Counted from the first letter of the stretch, positions 12,067 through 23,796 are shown. The stretch is 64,000 bases of DNA from Cryptomeria japonica (GCF_030272615.1 NC_081415.1:231316303-231380302), one strand, 5' to 3'. The notes: generated from the letters alone by a model not told the origin. A program made the numbers and translations.

Positions 12067-12420
12067 TCAAGAGCTCATATATATATCATCTCAATGTCAT
12101 CGGGGTACAATGATCTCAAATATTTGTCAAAATCGGAGCAAGAATTGTCTATGGCTACAAAACTAGGGTATACAACAACATCGAGAGCCATGTCCAAAAA
12201 CTAACTATGAAACTCTCCCTCATCACCTGGTGGAGGAGGAGGTGCCTGCTAAGCGCCACCATCATCGACCTTGGGTGCTTGAGATCACTCCGATCTAGCC
12301 ATATACAACGAGTAGGGGATCACGTGTTGAGAAACAAGATTAGCCACACTATATGTTGCCACATAATATGCTTCCCTATTCGACTGATATAGAGCCTCAC
12401 ACTGACATTGCTAGTGCGTC
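12067..12420 (-). pseudogene. Possible decayed minus-strand reading frame
   Basis: Read on the minus strand from about 12413 to 12067 a single frame gives a plausible peptide: an N-terminal part with alternating Tyr/Val/Ala, a PPPPP run (near 12230), an acidic-Gly segment, and a C-terminal part ending in an acidic YPDD-type motif before TGA. Three in-frame stops interrupt it. No domain is recognised. It could be the remnant of an element-borne accessory ORF, or chance; confidence is low. Confidence 0.25.
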
Positions 12421-13044
12421 CCTAGAAGGTTTTCAAATTTTCAAACTGAGGAGGTGAAAATGACCCCTCCGGGCCATATATAGTGAAAACCCTAATTTTC
12501 AACTTTCTCTGATTGGCGTGAAAATTGCACCCTTGGTTAATTTGACCGTCCTGATTCCATTTTTAGGATTGAAATGAAAATCCAAGATCATCTTCCTAGT
12601 CAATTTCGCACAAGTGTGACCACTTAGTGTTTTCATCAAATGCTCATTCTTTTCTTCAATTTGCGCTCAATTTCTCATCAATCAACGATATATCTTCAAA
12701 TGGCCCTCTAAATCATTATTTGTGCTCAAAATATTAACAACTTAATCTTTTTATCAAATTGCTTTAAATCACTGTGCAATTTGTCGATCTTTCAATTTCG
12801 CTCCCGAGGGGGCATACTCATGACATCATCATCATTAGTGATCACATCCTCAAAGTTGAGAATTTATTTCAAAATCTTCATTACAAGTCGAGCAGCTAAT
12901 CTTTACTGAACATCAAATAAGACCTTATCGCTAGCCGACTTGCAATGGATTTCATTTTCTTGTTTTTGATTAACTAACCCATGCAAATAATGGTTTATTG
13001 AATTGTTTGTGCTTTTGCAAGTTCCCCAAATTTCACACACACAG
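12421..13044. other. No recognisable gene
   Basis: AT-rich non-coding sequence. A CCCGAGGGGGCATACTC motif near 12803 resembles a plant LTR polypurine tract but no LTR could be tied to it. Confidence 0.4.
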
Positions 13045-13565
13045 AAAGCTCAAGGCTCATGATGTGTACTATGTGGAAGGATTAAAGCATAGTCTTAAGT
13101 GTAAGTCAAATGTGTGACAAAGGGTACAAGTTCATATTTGACTACTGGTTGTCAGATAAGCAAGCAAAGTATCGGTCAAGTTGTAGCAAAAGCAAAGAGG
13201 ACAGATGGTAATGTCTACAATCTGAATGAATGCTATGAGTCCCAATGCCTAATGGGATGGGTTGATGAAGGTTGGTTGTGGCATCGGAGATTAGGTCATG
13301 TGAATTTTGATAATCTAGTGAAGATAAGTAAAAATTGGTATGTGAGAAATATTCCACAAATAACTAAACCAGCAAGTACTTTTTGTGATGAATGCATCAG
13401 AGGCAAGAAAATCAAAGTGAGTTGCAAAACAAAAGAGCATAATACCTCAAGATCTCTAGAGTTAGCACATACAGATTTTTGTGGACCAACAAGGACAAGG
13501 GATCTAACCGGTGAGAGATACTTCATGCTATTCATTGATGACTACTCAAGGATGACTTGGATGAC
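13045..13565 (+). pseudogene. Copia E, left part: Gag-pre-integrase and integrase N-terminus
   Basis: Codes for the Gag-pre-integrase and zinc-binding start of a copia integrase: VYYVEGLKH (13050, mutated), then a continuous frame with LWHRRLGHVNFDNLVKIS (His pair of the HHCC motif, 13280-13325), CDECIRGKK (Cys pair, 13385), AHTDFCGP and the catalytic-core start FIDDYSRMTWMTF (13535-13570). The element is truncated at its left and the frame is cut at 13570 by insertion of copia D. The integrase continues in the same register after the right end of D at 21313, so this is one element split in two. Confidence 0.88.
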
Positions 13566-13570
13566 ATTTT
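13566..13570. repeat. Target-site duplication of copia D (left copy)
   Basis: ATTTT here and at 21313-21317. Removing D plus one copy leaves ATGACATTTTTGCATCAG, which keeps the host integrase in frame. Confidence 0.85.
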
Positions 13571-15213
13571 TATTAGATTGTTGGCATTGACAAACCCGGT
13601 CAATCTAGTACACCATTTTATGTACTAAGGTTTTTCATTGATGTCTAACACTTACCAGTGATGTCACCAACCAGTGAAGTAGTATAAGGTAAAGTGACGT
13701 TGCTTTTCAGTAAGCATTAGTGAATGGAAACAACATTAGTATCGAGTGATCAAAGGTTACTTCAGCTCAAGGTAAAATAAATTAAGTCAACCGATCTATC
13801 ATTCAGGAAGACCGGTCACTTCGGTGATAGTAAAGTTACAAAAGGTGACTCGAGAATGAAAACTTGTTTGCTTCAACCAATCGGTAACTTACTGGCAAGC
13901 AAGGGAGAGATATGATGCTAGCACAACAAACCGAAAACCAAAGAATGAACTGGTAAAGTAAGAAGTGTAGTCACAAACCGGTACACCAATATGACAGAAG
14001 GAGGACATGAGATCACCATAAATTTGGGAGCAATGATCGGCCATTTAGTTGTGGTGGCAAAGAATGAGTTGGTAAGATTGTGTCTACACCAAATCATTTG
14101 TTGGTAAAGTTAAATTTTAGCTATCTTGTAGTCAAGCATGATTACATGCAGATTCTCTAGTTTGCATTTATTTGACTGAACATGAATCAAAGGTTTTCTA
14201 TCCTTGGGAGATGCGGTGGTAGAAATGAACACTTGGCAAAATTGTTGAAAGGTGCACAAAGAAAAAGTGGGAGAATTTGAATTTGAAATATTCTGAGATC
14301 CTTGATTGATATGATTGAGGATATGCATGTAGGTGTCGACAAAAAGTGTATAAAGAGTTCTGGAGATCTTTCTAAAAATTTTTGTTCGTAAAATTTAAAA
14401 CAAGTGAAATCTTGCTGAAGGTGATCCAAGGTGAAGAAAAGTGAGAACAAGTGCTAAGTGGTGTTAGCACAGCTAAGTGTGTATGTGAAGTAGATTAGCT
14501 GAGTGTAGAGTCAACTAATAGATAACTGGCTAAGAGCAGAGCTGAAGAACAGAGAACAACAAGAGTGTAGAGCCGAAGAATAGAAGATAGGCAAAGTGCA
14601 GTGCAGAGGGACAAGTGACCGGCAAAGTGAATAGCCGAAGGAACTAGTGTTGTACAGAGAAGTCACAACTGGTGTGTATTGATTGACATGCATATTGAGA
14701 TCTGATCAAGCTATCAGGAGAAAATTTAGTAGATCATCCAACTGTTGTTTTGTAACAACTGCAACTTAAATCCCTTAACTAGGTGGACTTTAATGGGTCC
14801 CATTGTATAAATCCCTTAACTAAGTAACATCTATACTGATGTTTTAAGTCCTCTAACCAAGCTACCTTTAATAGGGTAAAGGAACTAACCGGCCCTGATC
14901 AAAATCCCTTAACAGGGTGGCACTTAACAGTGTTGTTGTAATCTCCTAACAGGGATGGCTCTTAACCAAGCGTACTCTAGAAGAGTACAAATTTTGTGAG
15001 TTCCTACTCACACCATGGTTTTATCCCTTTTTGGTTTCCATGAGATAACTTCTTGGTTCCACTGTCAACTTTTCATGCTTGCATACTTTACTTTAGTAAT
15101 TAAGTATATTGTTGGATTTTAGATAAAAGAGGATTTAAGATAAAAGTTAAATTTTGTGAATTTAATTAAGTGTTGATTCACCCCTCCCCTCTCAACATTG
15201 GTTGGAACTAACA
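13571..15213 (+). mobile_element. 5' LTR of copia D
   Basis: About 1.64 kb, ending GGAACTAACA directly before the primer site. By the target duplication it starts TATTAGATTGTTGG (TATTGGATTGTTGG in the 3' copy) rather than at the first TGTTGG eight bases inside. It contains an array of TCCCTTAACNNGGT-like repeats (14765-14985) and the conserved CACCATGGTTTTATCCC block (15009-15025), features shared with the other copia LTRs here. Confidence 0.88.
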
Positions 15214-15215
15214 AT

Positions 15216-15228
15216 TGGTATCAGAGCC
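15216..15228 (+). promoter_or_regulatory. Primer-binding site, initiator tRNA-Met type
   Basis: TGGTATCAGAGCC, two bases after the LTR end, is the sequence used by most plant copia elements and matches the 3' end of plant initiator tRNA-Met. It primes minus-strand DNA synthesis. Confidence 0.93.
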
Positions 15229-15279
15229 ACTCGTCCCTAGAATCAGAAGAAGCTTAACCGGCTTAGGGAGAGATCCAGG

Positions 15280-16410
15280 ATGATGTGTAAGGAGGGCCCT
15301 AAGTTCTCTAAGGAGAACTGCATCTTGTGGTGTGGAAGAATGAAACTTTATCTAAGATCCTTAGGTGAACACTACTGGAACCATGTGATCACAGAATACA
15401 AGGAACCTTCAGGGACTCTTACTCCTGACCAGATAAAGGAAAGGCAAGATACTGCTGCTATGGATCTGATTATTAGTACTCTTTCAGATAATGAATTTGT
15501 TGAGGTGCAAGATTTAAAAACAGCTTTCCAGTTTTGGAATAAGCTTAAGACAGTCTATGGGGGAGATCCTCATGTTCGAAAGGCCAAAGTTGACATCCTG
15601 AGAGGAAAGTATGATGAGATGAGAATGCAGGAAAGGGAAAACATAGAGAAATACAACAAGAGGATAAAGGATGTAGCAAATTCTATCAAGAATGCAGGAG
15701 GAAAACTCGAGGAGGAGGATGTGGTTAGCAAAATCTTGAGAACTCTACTACCACAATATGCCATAAGGGTCTCTGCTATCCAGGAACTCAGATCTTTGGG
15801 AACCGTCAGTGTAACTCTTGACTCGCTGATTGGTAAGTTGAACGCATTTGAATTGAGTAATTTTGATAACAGCGTACCAAAGATTGATGTTGCCTTCAAA
15901 GCATCCATGGTGCATACACCCACAAGGAGAAGGAAAGAAACTGATAGTAGCTCTACTACCAAAACCAATCATTCTCATGAGAATGACAATCTTCTCTTTG
16001 AGGAATAGGAGCAAGATGAGATTGAAGCTCTACTAGCAAGAATATTGCCAAGAGGTAAAGGTAAATACAAAGGTAAGTTACCCTTAAAGTTCTTCTCTTG
16101 TAATAAGATAGGTCATATTGCTTCAAGATGTCCTAACAATGACAAAGATGAAAAGGACAATTTTAGAAATTACAAGGACAAGGGAAAGAAGGAATGTTAT
16201 CTTGCAGAAGAAGGAGTTGTTGATGAAGACTTAGAGAGATCTAATGATGATGGCATTGCCTTTGTGGTAGTCAAAGAGGACAACATAGAGGAAGGAGATA
16301 TGGCATTGATTTCCAACACTAACCGGTGTGGAGAATGGGTGATTGATAGTGGCTGCACTCACCACATGACCGATGATAGAAGTAAATTCCTCAGCATGGA
16401 GGAACAATGA
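15280..16410 (+). pseudogene. Copia D Gag and protease
   Basis: Gag packages element RNA in the virus-like particle, and the protease cleaves the polyprotein. The frame starts at ATG 15280, 52 bases after the primer site, and runs in one register to 16410, broken by one TAG at 16006. The first 240 residues match the copia Gag family (FSKENCILWCGRMKLYL, LKTVYGGDPHVRKAKVDILRGKYDEM, ILRTLLPQYA, VTLDSLIGKLNAFEL). The zinc knuckle at about 16090 reads FFSCNKIGHIASRC: the first Cys of CX2CX4HX4C is replaced by Phe. The protease active site WVIDSGCTHHMT is at about 16340. A frameshift near 16405 separates this frame from the next part. Confidence 0.92.
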
Positions 16411-17690
16411 AGTTCAGAAATGATGTCCCATGTGCAGTAAGAGGTAAGGGGTCTATAGCCCTGAATGATAAGACAAATTGTGATGATGTCTTTTAGGTAG
16501 AAGGATTAAAGTATAGCTTGTTAAATGTTGCACAACTTAACAACAAAGGATACCAATTAGAGTTCAATAAAGGGATATGTAAGATAAACGACAAATCTGG
16601 AAGTATAATTGCCACCGGTAAATAGTCAAGAGGCAATTTGTTCCATCTAGACACAACCATAGGTAATTATCTAATGGACAAGGTAGAAGATAGCTGGTTA
16701 TGGTAAAAAATATTGTGTCATTTTAATTTTGATAGCATAGCTAAAGTCAGTAAGGCAAAATCTGTTAGAGGTATACCTGACATTGTAAAACCTGAAAATG
16801 TTATGTGCAAAGAGTGTCAACTAGGAAAGTTGATCGGGTCTAGTTTCAGCAGTAAAAATTTCTCATCTGAAAGTGTGTTGGACTTAGTTCACACAGACCT
16901 GTGTGGTACCATGAGAATCAAGAGTTTCTATGGAGACGGGTATTTTATGTTATTTGTGGATGACTTCTCAAGGATGATGTGGGTTGTATTCCTAAAGGAA
17001 AAATTAGAAGCCTTTCACATGTTTAAGGTGTTTAAGGCTCGAGTAGAAAGAGGAACTGGTAAGAATCTGAAGTGCCTAAGATCAGACAGAGGAGGAGAGT
17101 TCATGAATTACTGCGAGGAATAGGGAATAATGAGGCAAATGTCTACACCTAGAACACCTCAGCAGAATGGAGTTGCTGAAAGAAGAAACATAACTCTTAT
17201 TGATTGTGCCAGATCTCTAATGATACAGAAGGATATCCTACATACCTTCTGGAGAAAAGCCATAAGAACTATTGTTTACACTCTGAACCAGATATAGGTA
17301 AAGAAGGGAACAAACAAAGCTCCTTATGAGTTATGGAGTGATTATTCACCTAATGTTTGTTATTTTAAAGTATTTGGAAGCAGATGCTATATAAAAAGGG
17401 ACGAGTACATTGGAAAATTTGATCCCAAGAGTGATGAGGGAATCTTCCTAGGTTACTCAACAAAGTGCAAGGCATACCGGTGTCTAAACAATAGAACCAG
17501 TAAGATTGTGGAAAGTGCAAATGTCGAAGTAGATGAGTACTCTGAGAAAAATGAACAGGATAGTAAAAGTGAACTGGAAGACTATAAAGGGTTCGAATAT
17601 AATGTACCGAAGGAACCTACAGAAGAAAATCTTGTCGAAGAGGAAAATGAAGAAGCCAGTGGAATAGAACCTACATAACCGGTAGAAGAA
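16411..17690 (+). pseudogene. Copia D Gag-pre-integrase and integrase
   Basis: Integrase inserts the cDNA into the chromosome. Readable parts are VEGLKYSLLNVAQL (16500), the zinc-binding region with CHFNFDSIAKVSK and CKECQLGK (16710-16830), LVHTDLCG (16885; first core Asp), FVDDFSRMMWV (16955), LRSDRGGEF (17080; second core Asp), TPRTPQQNGVAERRN (17150; core Glu), and FGSRCYIKRDEY/EGIFLGYST (17375-17460), then the acidic linker toward RT. In-frame stops occur near 16495, 16623, 16704, 17121, 17296 and 17677. The first His of the HHCC motif lies in a mutated stretch (LW followed by a stop where WHRRLGH-type sequence is usual). Confidence 0.9.
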
Positions 17691-19364
17691 GCTCCAAGGA
17701 ATGAACAGGTACTAGCCAAATATGTCAGAAAGAATCACTCTACAGAAGACATCATCGGTGATAAGGATGTAGGAGTTCTAACCAGAAGAAGAGCAAGAGA
17801 AAATGAGTGCATGCTCTCCATCTTTGAGCCTAAAACAAAAAAGGAGGCTCTAAAAGATGATGACTGGGTTAGAGCAATGGAAGAAGAACTGGAACAAATA
17901 GAGAAAAATGATACATGGACCCTAGCACCCAAACCGGAAAATAAAAATGTAATAGGCACCAAGTGGGTGTTCAGGAATAAGATGGATGCAATCGACAAGG
18001 TAATAAGAAACAAGGAAAGATTTGTCTGTGAGGGCTATGCTCAAGAAGAAGGCTTGGACTATGGAGAAACCTTTGCACCGGTAGCCAGATTGGAAGGGGT
18101 CATAGTTCTACTGGCCTATGCTTCTTATAAAATATTTAAAGTATACCAAATGCATGTCAAATTGACATTCTTAAATGGTGTGTTGGAGGAAGAGGTATAC
18201 ATAGAGAAACCAGAAGGGTTTGCATCTAAAGATGGGAGAAATATGGTATGCAGGTTGCAGAAAGCTCTATATGGGCTGAAGCAAAAACTGAGAGCTTGGT
18301 ATGAGAGGTTACACTCATATCTACTAAGCATTGGGTTCAAAAGAACCAGTCATAATAGTAACCTGTATATGAAGAGCCAAACTAAAGGAAAACACCCAAT
18401 TGCTGAGATATTTGTGGATGACATCATCTTTGGTGGAGATGATGAGATAAGAAGGATCTTTGGAGGACAAATGTAGCAAGAGTTTGAAATGTCCATAATT
18501 GGTGAGATTAAGTTCTTCATTCGACTACAAGTTTCTCAGTTAAAGAATGGCATCTCTATCAGTCAGACTAAGTACATAAGAGAAATTCTTAAGACTTTTG
18601 GAATGGAGGATTGCAAACCTGTTGGAACTCAAATGATCACAGGTTGCAAGCTATCTAAACATGATGAGGCTGCAGAAGTGAATGAGATACTTTACCCATC
18701 CATGATCGGTAAGTTATAGTATGTTGTAAATAGCAGACTGGGCATAGCACAAGTTGTTGGCTTTGTTGCTAGATTCTCTGCAAATCCAAAAGAAACTCAC
18801 ATGATGGCAGTCAAAAGAATATTCAAATACCTACAAGGGACTGAAGAGTATGGTCTTAGGTATCTACACAAAAGATATTTTAGTCTAAGTGTCTTCACTG
18901 ATTCAGATTGGGCTAGAAATATTGATGACAGAAAGAGCACCAGTGGAGGAGCATTTTTTCTTGGGGAAAGAATTGTATCCTGGACAAGTAAGAAACAAAA
19001 CTGCATATCTCAATCTACAGTTGAAGTTGAGTATGTAGTTGTTGTAATTAACTACACATAGAAAGTTTGGATCAAACAACTGTTGGAAGGAATTCAAGAA
19101 AAAGTGATTGGACCAGTAGTAGTTCATTGTGACAACACCAGTGCCATTGACATATCTAATAACCCAGTGATGCACTCCAAAATGAAGCATATAGTCATCA
19201 AATATCACTATCTCAAAGAACAAGTTCAAGAAAAGGAAGTGATGTTCGAGTACATACCAACAAAAGAGAAGGTGGTTGATATATTCACCAAGCCACTACA
19301 GAAGGATACCTTTGACTATCTAAGAGGTAATTTGGGGGTTATGCCCCTCCATTTAGTAAAGTAA
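17691..19364 (+). pseudogene. Copia D reverse transcriptase and RNase H
   Basis: RT copies element RNA and RNase H removes it. RT motifs: EELEQIEKNDTWTLAP (17885), IGTKWVFRNKM (17953), [11 protein letters not shown] (18068), QMHVKLTFLNG (18148), LYGLKQKLRAWYERL (18270), FVDDIIFGG (18410). The catalytic Asp of the usual QMDVK motif is His here (CAT at 18153-18155), and YVDD is FVDD. RNase H motifs: KRIFKYLQGT (18810), TDSDWARNIDDRKST (18897), STVEVEYV (19012), CDNTSAIDIS (19130), DIFTKPLQKDTFDYLRG (19280). Stops at 18474, 18717 and 19059 break the frame. The terminal GVMPLHLVK stop at 19362 is the natural end. Confidence 0.92.
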
Positions 19365-19660
19365 GCAATCAGAGTTCTACATCAATCTGGTATGATTTTC
19401 AAAGTTTTCTTTCTACAAACAACTAGATTGATGAGTGTGGACTACTCCAGTTAGGGGGAGTCATCTTGTAAGTGTCTAGCAAGGGCTCTTTGGCATTGTT
19501 GTCAAAGGGGGAGATATTTTTTAGAGTATTTGAGCATTGGCAGATATCAGTGATAGGGGGAGATATTCATCACTTAGGGTAGAATGACTAGATTGTTACT
19601 ATTACAGAGATGAAGAATCATACATCTTATTAGCTAGAGTCTTGAGTGTTTGCCATCAAT

Positions 19661-19675
19661 GCCAAAGGGGGAGAT
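19661..19675 (+). promoter_or_regulatory. Polypurine tract of copia D
   Basis: GCCAAAGGGGGAGAT just before the 3' LTR; it primes plus-strand DNA. Two similar purine runs occur upstream near 19505 and 19557 (AAAGGGGGAGATATT, AGGGGGAGATATT). Confidence 0.87.
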
Positions 19676-21312
19676 TATTGGATTGTTGGCATTGACAAAA
19701 CCGGTCAATCTAGTACACCGGTTTATGTACTAAGGATTGTCATTGATGTCCAACACTTATCGGTGAAGTCACCAACCGGTGAAGTAGTATATGGTAAAGT
19801 GACATTGCTTTTCAGTAAGCATTAGTGAATGGAAACAAAATTGGTATCGAATGATCAAAGGTTACTTTAGCTCAAGGTAAAATAAATTAAGTCAACAAAT
19901 CTATCATTCAGGAAGACCGGTCACTTTGGTGATAGTAAAGTTACAAAAGGTGACTCAAGCATGAAAACTTGTTTGCTTCAACCAACCGATAACTCACTGG
20001 CAAACAGGGGAGAGATATGATGCTAGCACAATAAATTGATAGCCAAAGAATAAACCGATAAAGTAAGAATTGTAGTCATAAACTAGTACACCAGTATGAA
20101 AGAAGGAGGATGGGCGATCACCATAAATCTTGGAGCAACGATCGGCCATTTATTTGCGGTGGCAAAGAATGAGTTGGTAAGCTTGTGCCTATGCCATATC
20201 ATCTGTTGGTAAAGTTATCTTGAAGTCAAGAATAATTACATGCAGATTATCTGGTTCGCATTTATTTGACTGAACATGACTCAGAGGTTTTCTATCCTTG
20301 GGAGATGCAGTGGCAGAATTCGTTGAACACTTGGCAGAATTGCTAAAAGGTGCACAAAGAAAAAGTGGGAGAATTTGAATTTGAAATCTTCTGAGATCCT
20401 TGATTGATTTGATTGAGGATATGCCTGTAAGTGTCAATAGAAAGTGTATAAAGAGTTTTGGAGCTCTTTCTGAAAGTTTTTTTATCATAAAATTTGAAAC
20501 AAGTGAAATCTTGTTGAAGGCGATCTAAGGTGTAGAAAAGTGAGAACAAGTGCTAAGTGGTGTTAGCACAACTGAGTGTGTATGTGAAGCAAATTGGCTG
20601 AGTGCAGATTTGACTGATAGATAACTAGCTAAGAGCAGAGCTGAAGAACAGAGAACGGGCAGAGTGTAGAGCCAAAGAACAGAAGATCGGCATAGTGCAG
20701 TGCAGAGGTACAAGTGACCAACAAAGTGAATAGTCGAAGGAACCAGTGTTGTGCAAAGAAGTCACAACTGGTGTGTATTGAGTGATATGCATATTGAGAT
20801 CTTATCAAGCTATCAGGAGAAAATTTAGCAGATCATCCAACTATTGCTTTCTAACAACTGCAACTTAAATCCCTTAACTAGGTGGACTTTAACAAGTCCC
20901 ATTTTATAAATCCCTTAATCGGGTAACATCTTTATTGATGTTTTAAGTCCTCTAACCAGGCTAGCTTTAATAGGGTAAAGGTACTAACCAACCTTGATCA
21001 AAATCCCTCAACAAGGTGGCACGTAACAGTGTTGTTGTAATCTCCTAACGGGGATGGCTCTTAACCGGGCGTACTCCAGAAGAGTACAAATTTTGTGAGT
21101 TCCTACTCACACCGTGGTTTTTTCCCTTTTGGGTTTCCACAAGATAACTTCTTGGTGTCACTATCAACTTTTCATGCTTGCATACTTTACTTCAGTATTT
21201 AAGTATATTGTTGGATTTTAGATAAAAGAGGATTTAAGATAAAAGTTAAATTTTGTGAATTTGATTAAGTGTTGATTCACCCCTCCCCTCTCAGCATCAG
21301 TTGGGACTAACA
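19676..21312 (+). mobile_element. 3' LTR of copia D
   Basis: About 1.64 kb, colinear with 13571-15213, starting TATTGGATTGTTGG and ending GGGACTAACA. It is followed by the second ATTTT target duplication and by the continuing integrase of copia E. Confidence 0.92.
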
Positions 21313-21317
21313 ATTTT
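21313..21317. repeat. Target-site duplication of copia D (right copy)
   Basis: ATTTT, matching 13566-13570. Confidence 0.85.
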
Positions 21318-23575
21318 TGCATCAGAAATCACAGGTATTTGAAAGATTCAATATTTTTAGAAGGATGGTTGAAAATGATAGTGGACATCAGTTAAAGTGT
21401 TTAAGATCAGACTGATGTGGAGAATACTCTTCAAATGAATTTATTGACTACTGTGAAAAACATGGAATCCAAAGACAATATTCAACAACAAGAACACCAT
21501 AGCAGAATGGTGTGGTAGAAAGGAAGAATAGAACAGTGAAGGAAATGGCTAGAACAATGTTGAATGAGGCCAGCATACCGAATACATACTGGAAGGAAGC
21601 AGTTCATACTATTGTCTATACGATAAACTGAGTACAGCTAAGAGTGAACAGCAGAATGACTCCTTATGAGTTATGGTATGACTGGAAACCATCACTCAAG
21701 CATTTTGGAGTGTTTGGAAGTAAGTGTTTCATTAACAGAGATGTTGATGGATTAGGAAGTTTTGATTCCTAGAGTGATGAAGGAATATTCTTGGGTTACT
21801 CAACCAATAGCAAAGTCTACAAATGCTACAACAAGAAATTGATAAAAATGGTTGATAGTATAAATGTGAGAATAGATGAAGACCTACATAAGAAAGAATT
21901 TCCACCTGCACCCTATATTGTACTTTCAGATGATGAGCATGAAGATCAATCTAATAATGGACTAGTAGAAGAAACACCAAGAAAGAACTCCAATTGGTAT
22001 GTGTAGAAGAACCATCCGGAAGAACAGATCATAGGAGATAAAAATGAAGGTGTGTAGACCAAAAGAAGACTAGCCTGGAATGATGAGTAGGTAAACTTAT
22101 ACCTCATGACAGAACTTGAGTCCAAAATTATTGATGAAGCTAGTAAAAGTGAAAAGTGGATAGAAGTCATGGATGAAGAGTTGAAACAAATTGAGAAAAA
22201 TCAAACTTGGGAACTTATTCCTAGACTGGCAGACAAGAATGTCATAGGTAACAAGTGGGTCTATCGGAACAAGATGAATGAAGAAGACAAAATAATCTGA
22301 CATAAAGCAAGGTTAGTTTGCAAAGGGTATTCTCAAGTGGAAGGTATTGACTTCGAAGAAACCTTTGCACTGGTTTCTAGGTTAGAGGCAATAAGAATAT
22401 TTTTAGCTTTCTCTACCTATAAAGGATACAAGGTCTACCAAATGGATGTCAAATCTACATTTTTGAATGGTAATCTTGAAGAAGAGGTGTATATGGAATA
22501 AATAGATGGTTATATTTTACATGATGATGAGAGTTTTGTATGTTGGTTGAAGAAAGCCTTGTATGCTTTGACGCAGGCTCACAGAGAATGGTATTCCCGG
22601 TTAGACAAATACTTGAAGGAGCAAAGATTTTGGAAAGGGAATGCAGACAACTTGTATATCAAGGTAAACGGAGATCATATGATTATATTTGTTGTATATG
22701 TGGATGATATTATCTTTGGTGGAGACAAGGACATCATGTGCAAAGAATTTGTAAATCAGATGAAGACAACATTTGAGATGTCCATGCTGGGTGAGTTGTC
22801 CTATTTTCTTGGTTTGCAGATCTCACAGCAGGAGAAAGGAATTTTCATCTCACAAACCAAGTATGTTAATGACATGTTGAAGAAATTTTAAATGGAGGAT
22901 AGCAAATCGATAAGTACTCTCATGGTTACCGGTTGTAAATTGATCAAACTAGATGAGTCACCAAAAGTAGAGCATACACTGTATAGGTCTATGATTGGTA
23001 ATTTGTTATATCTAACAGCATCTAGACCAGATATTGTACAAGTTGTTTGCATGGTTGCAAGATTCCAAGCTGCTCCTAAACAGTCTTACTTACAAATGCA
23101 GTCAGGAGAATCTTCAGGTATCTGCAAAGAACTATCAGTTATGGTCTATGGTATCCAATGAAAGGAAACTTCTCTTTGCAGGCTTATACTGATGCAGATT
23201 GGGCATGAAGTATTGATGACTAAAAGAGTACAAGTGGAGGTGCCTTCTACTTAGGAGATCGGTTAGTATCATGGCACAACAAGAAGAAAGATTTAGAGTC
23301 ATTATCTACTACTGAGGTAGAGTATATAGCAGGTGCTACATGTTGTTTACAGGTTTTGTGGATGAAGCAAACACTGAAGGACATACAAGTGGAGATACTA
23401 GAACCTATTCCAATCTGGGGTGATAACTCAAGTGCAATCAACATCTCCAAGAATCTAGTAAAGCACTCAAGAACAAAACACATTGCAATCAAGTATCACT
23501 TCTTGAGGGAGAAGGGCCCATTTGAGTACTTAAGACAAAATATGGGAGTTATTCCACCATCCGACAACACTTAAA
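21318..23575 (+). pseudogene. Copia E, right part: integrase core, RT and RNase H
   Basis: Continues the integrase interrupted at 13570: FERFNIFRRMVEND (21340), LKCLRSD (21395), TRTPQQNGVVERKNRTVKEMART (21490), FGSKCFINRD (21715), EGIFLGYST (21780). RT follows: EELKQIEKNQTWELIP (22165), [11 protein letters not shown] (22440), YVDDIIFGG (22700) with both catalytic motifs intact. RNase H: RPDIVQVVCMVARFQ (23025), TDADWA (23190), STTEVEYIAGAT (23308), DNSSAINISKN (23423), SRTKHIAIKYHFLRE (23470). About 30 residues are then deleted and the frame resumes at PFEYLRQNMGVIPP. Multiple stops, for example after LRSD, and a frameshift near 23100, disable it. Confidence 0.9.
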
Positions 23576-23796
23576 TGTTTAGGGAGGTGTATGTTTTAGG
23601 GGGAGTCAATAATTGTTGCTATCTTATGACTCCTGAATCATGAAGCATGGACACAGGGGGAGAATGTGTCCTACCGGTTGAAGACAAGGGAGATATTATG
23701 TTTAGACTTTGGTAGTATGATTGGTGTCAGACTAAGGTTCCTTCTACCATTATTGTCAAAGGGGAAGAGAAACTGGAACAATAAGTGTTGACATCA

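Larger units (their letters stand above)
13571..21312 (+). mobile_element. Copia D: structurally complete Ty1/copia retrotransposon nested in copia E
   Basis: A 7.7 kb element with paired LTRs (13571-15213 and 19676-21312), a tRNA-Met primer site, Gag-protease-integrase-RT-RNase H in the Ty1/copia order, a polypurine tract and a 5 bp target duplication ATTTT. Its coding region has many in-frame stops and a mutated RT active site, so it is not autonomous as read. The two LTRs differ at roughly 7-8% of positions over the first 250 bases compared by eye, clearly older than the gypsy insertion on the right. It interrupts the integrase of copia E, so E is older still. Confidence 0.93.

Noticed and set aside
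15570-15968. 132-codon minus-strand frame opposite copia D Gag
   Set aside because: Shadow frame antisense to a clear Gag; no motif.
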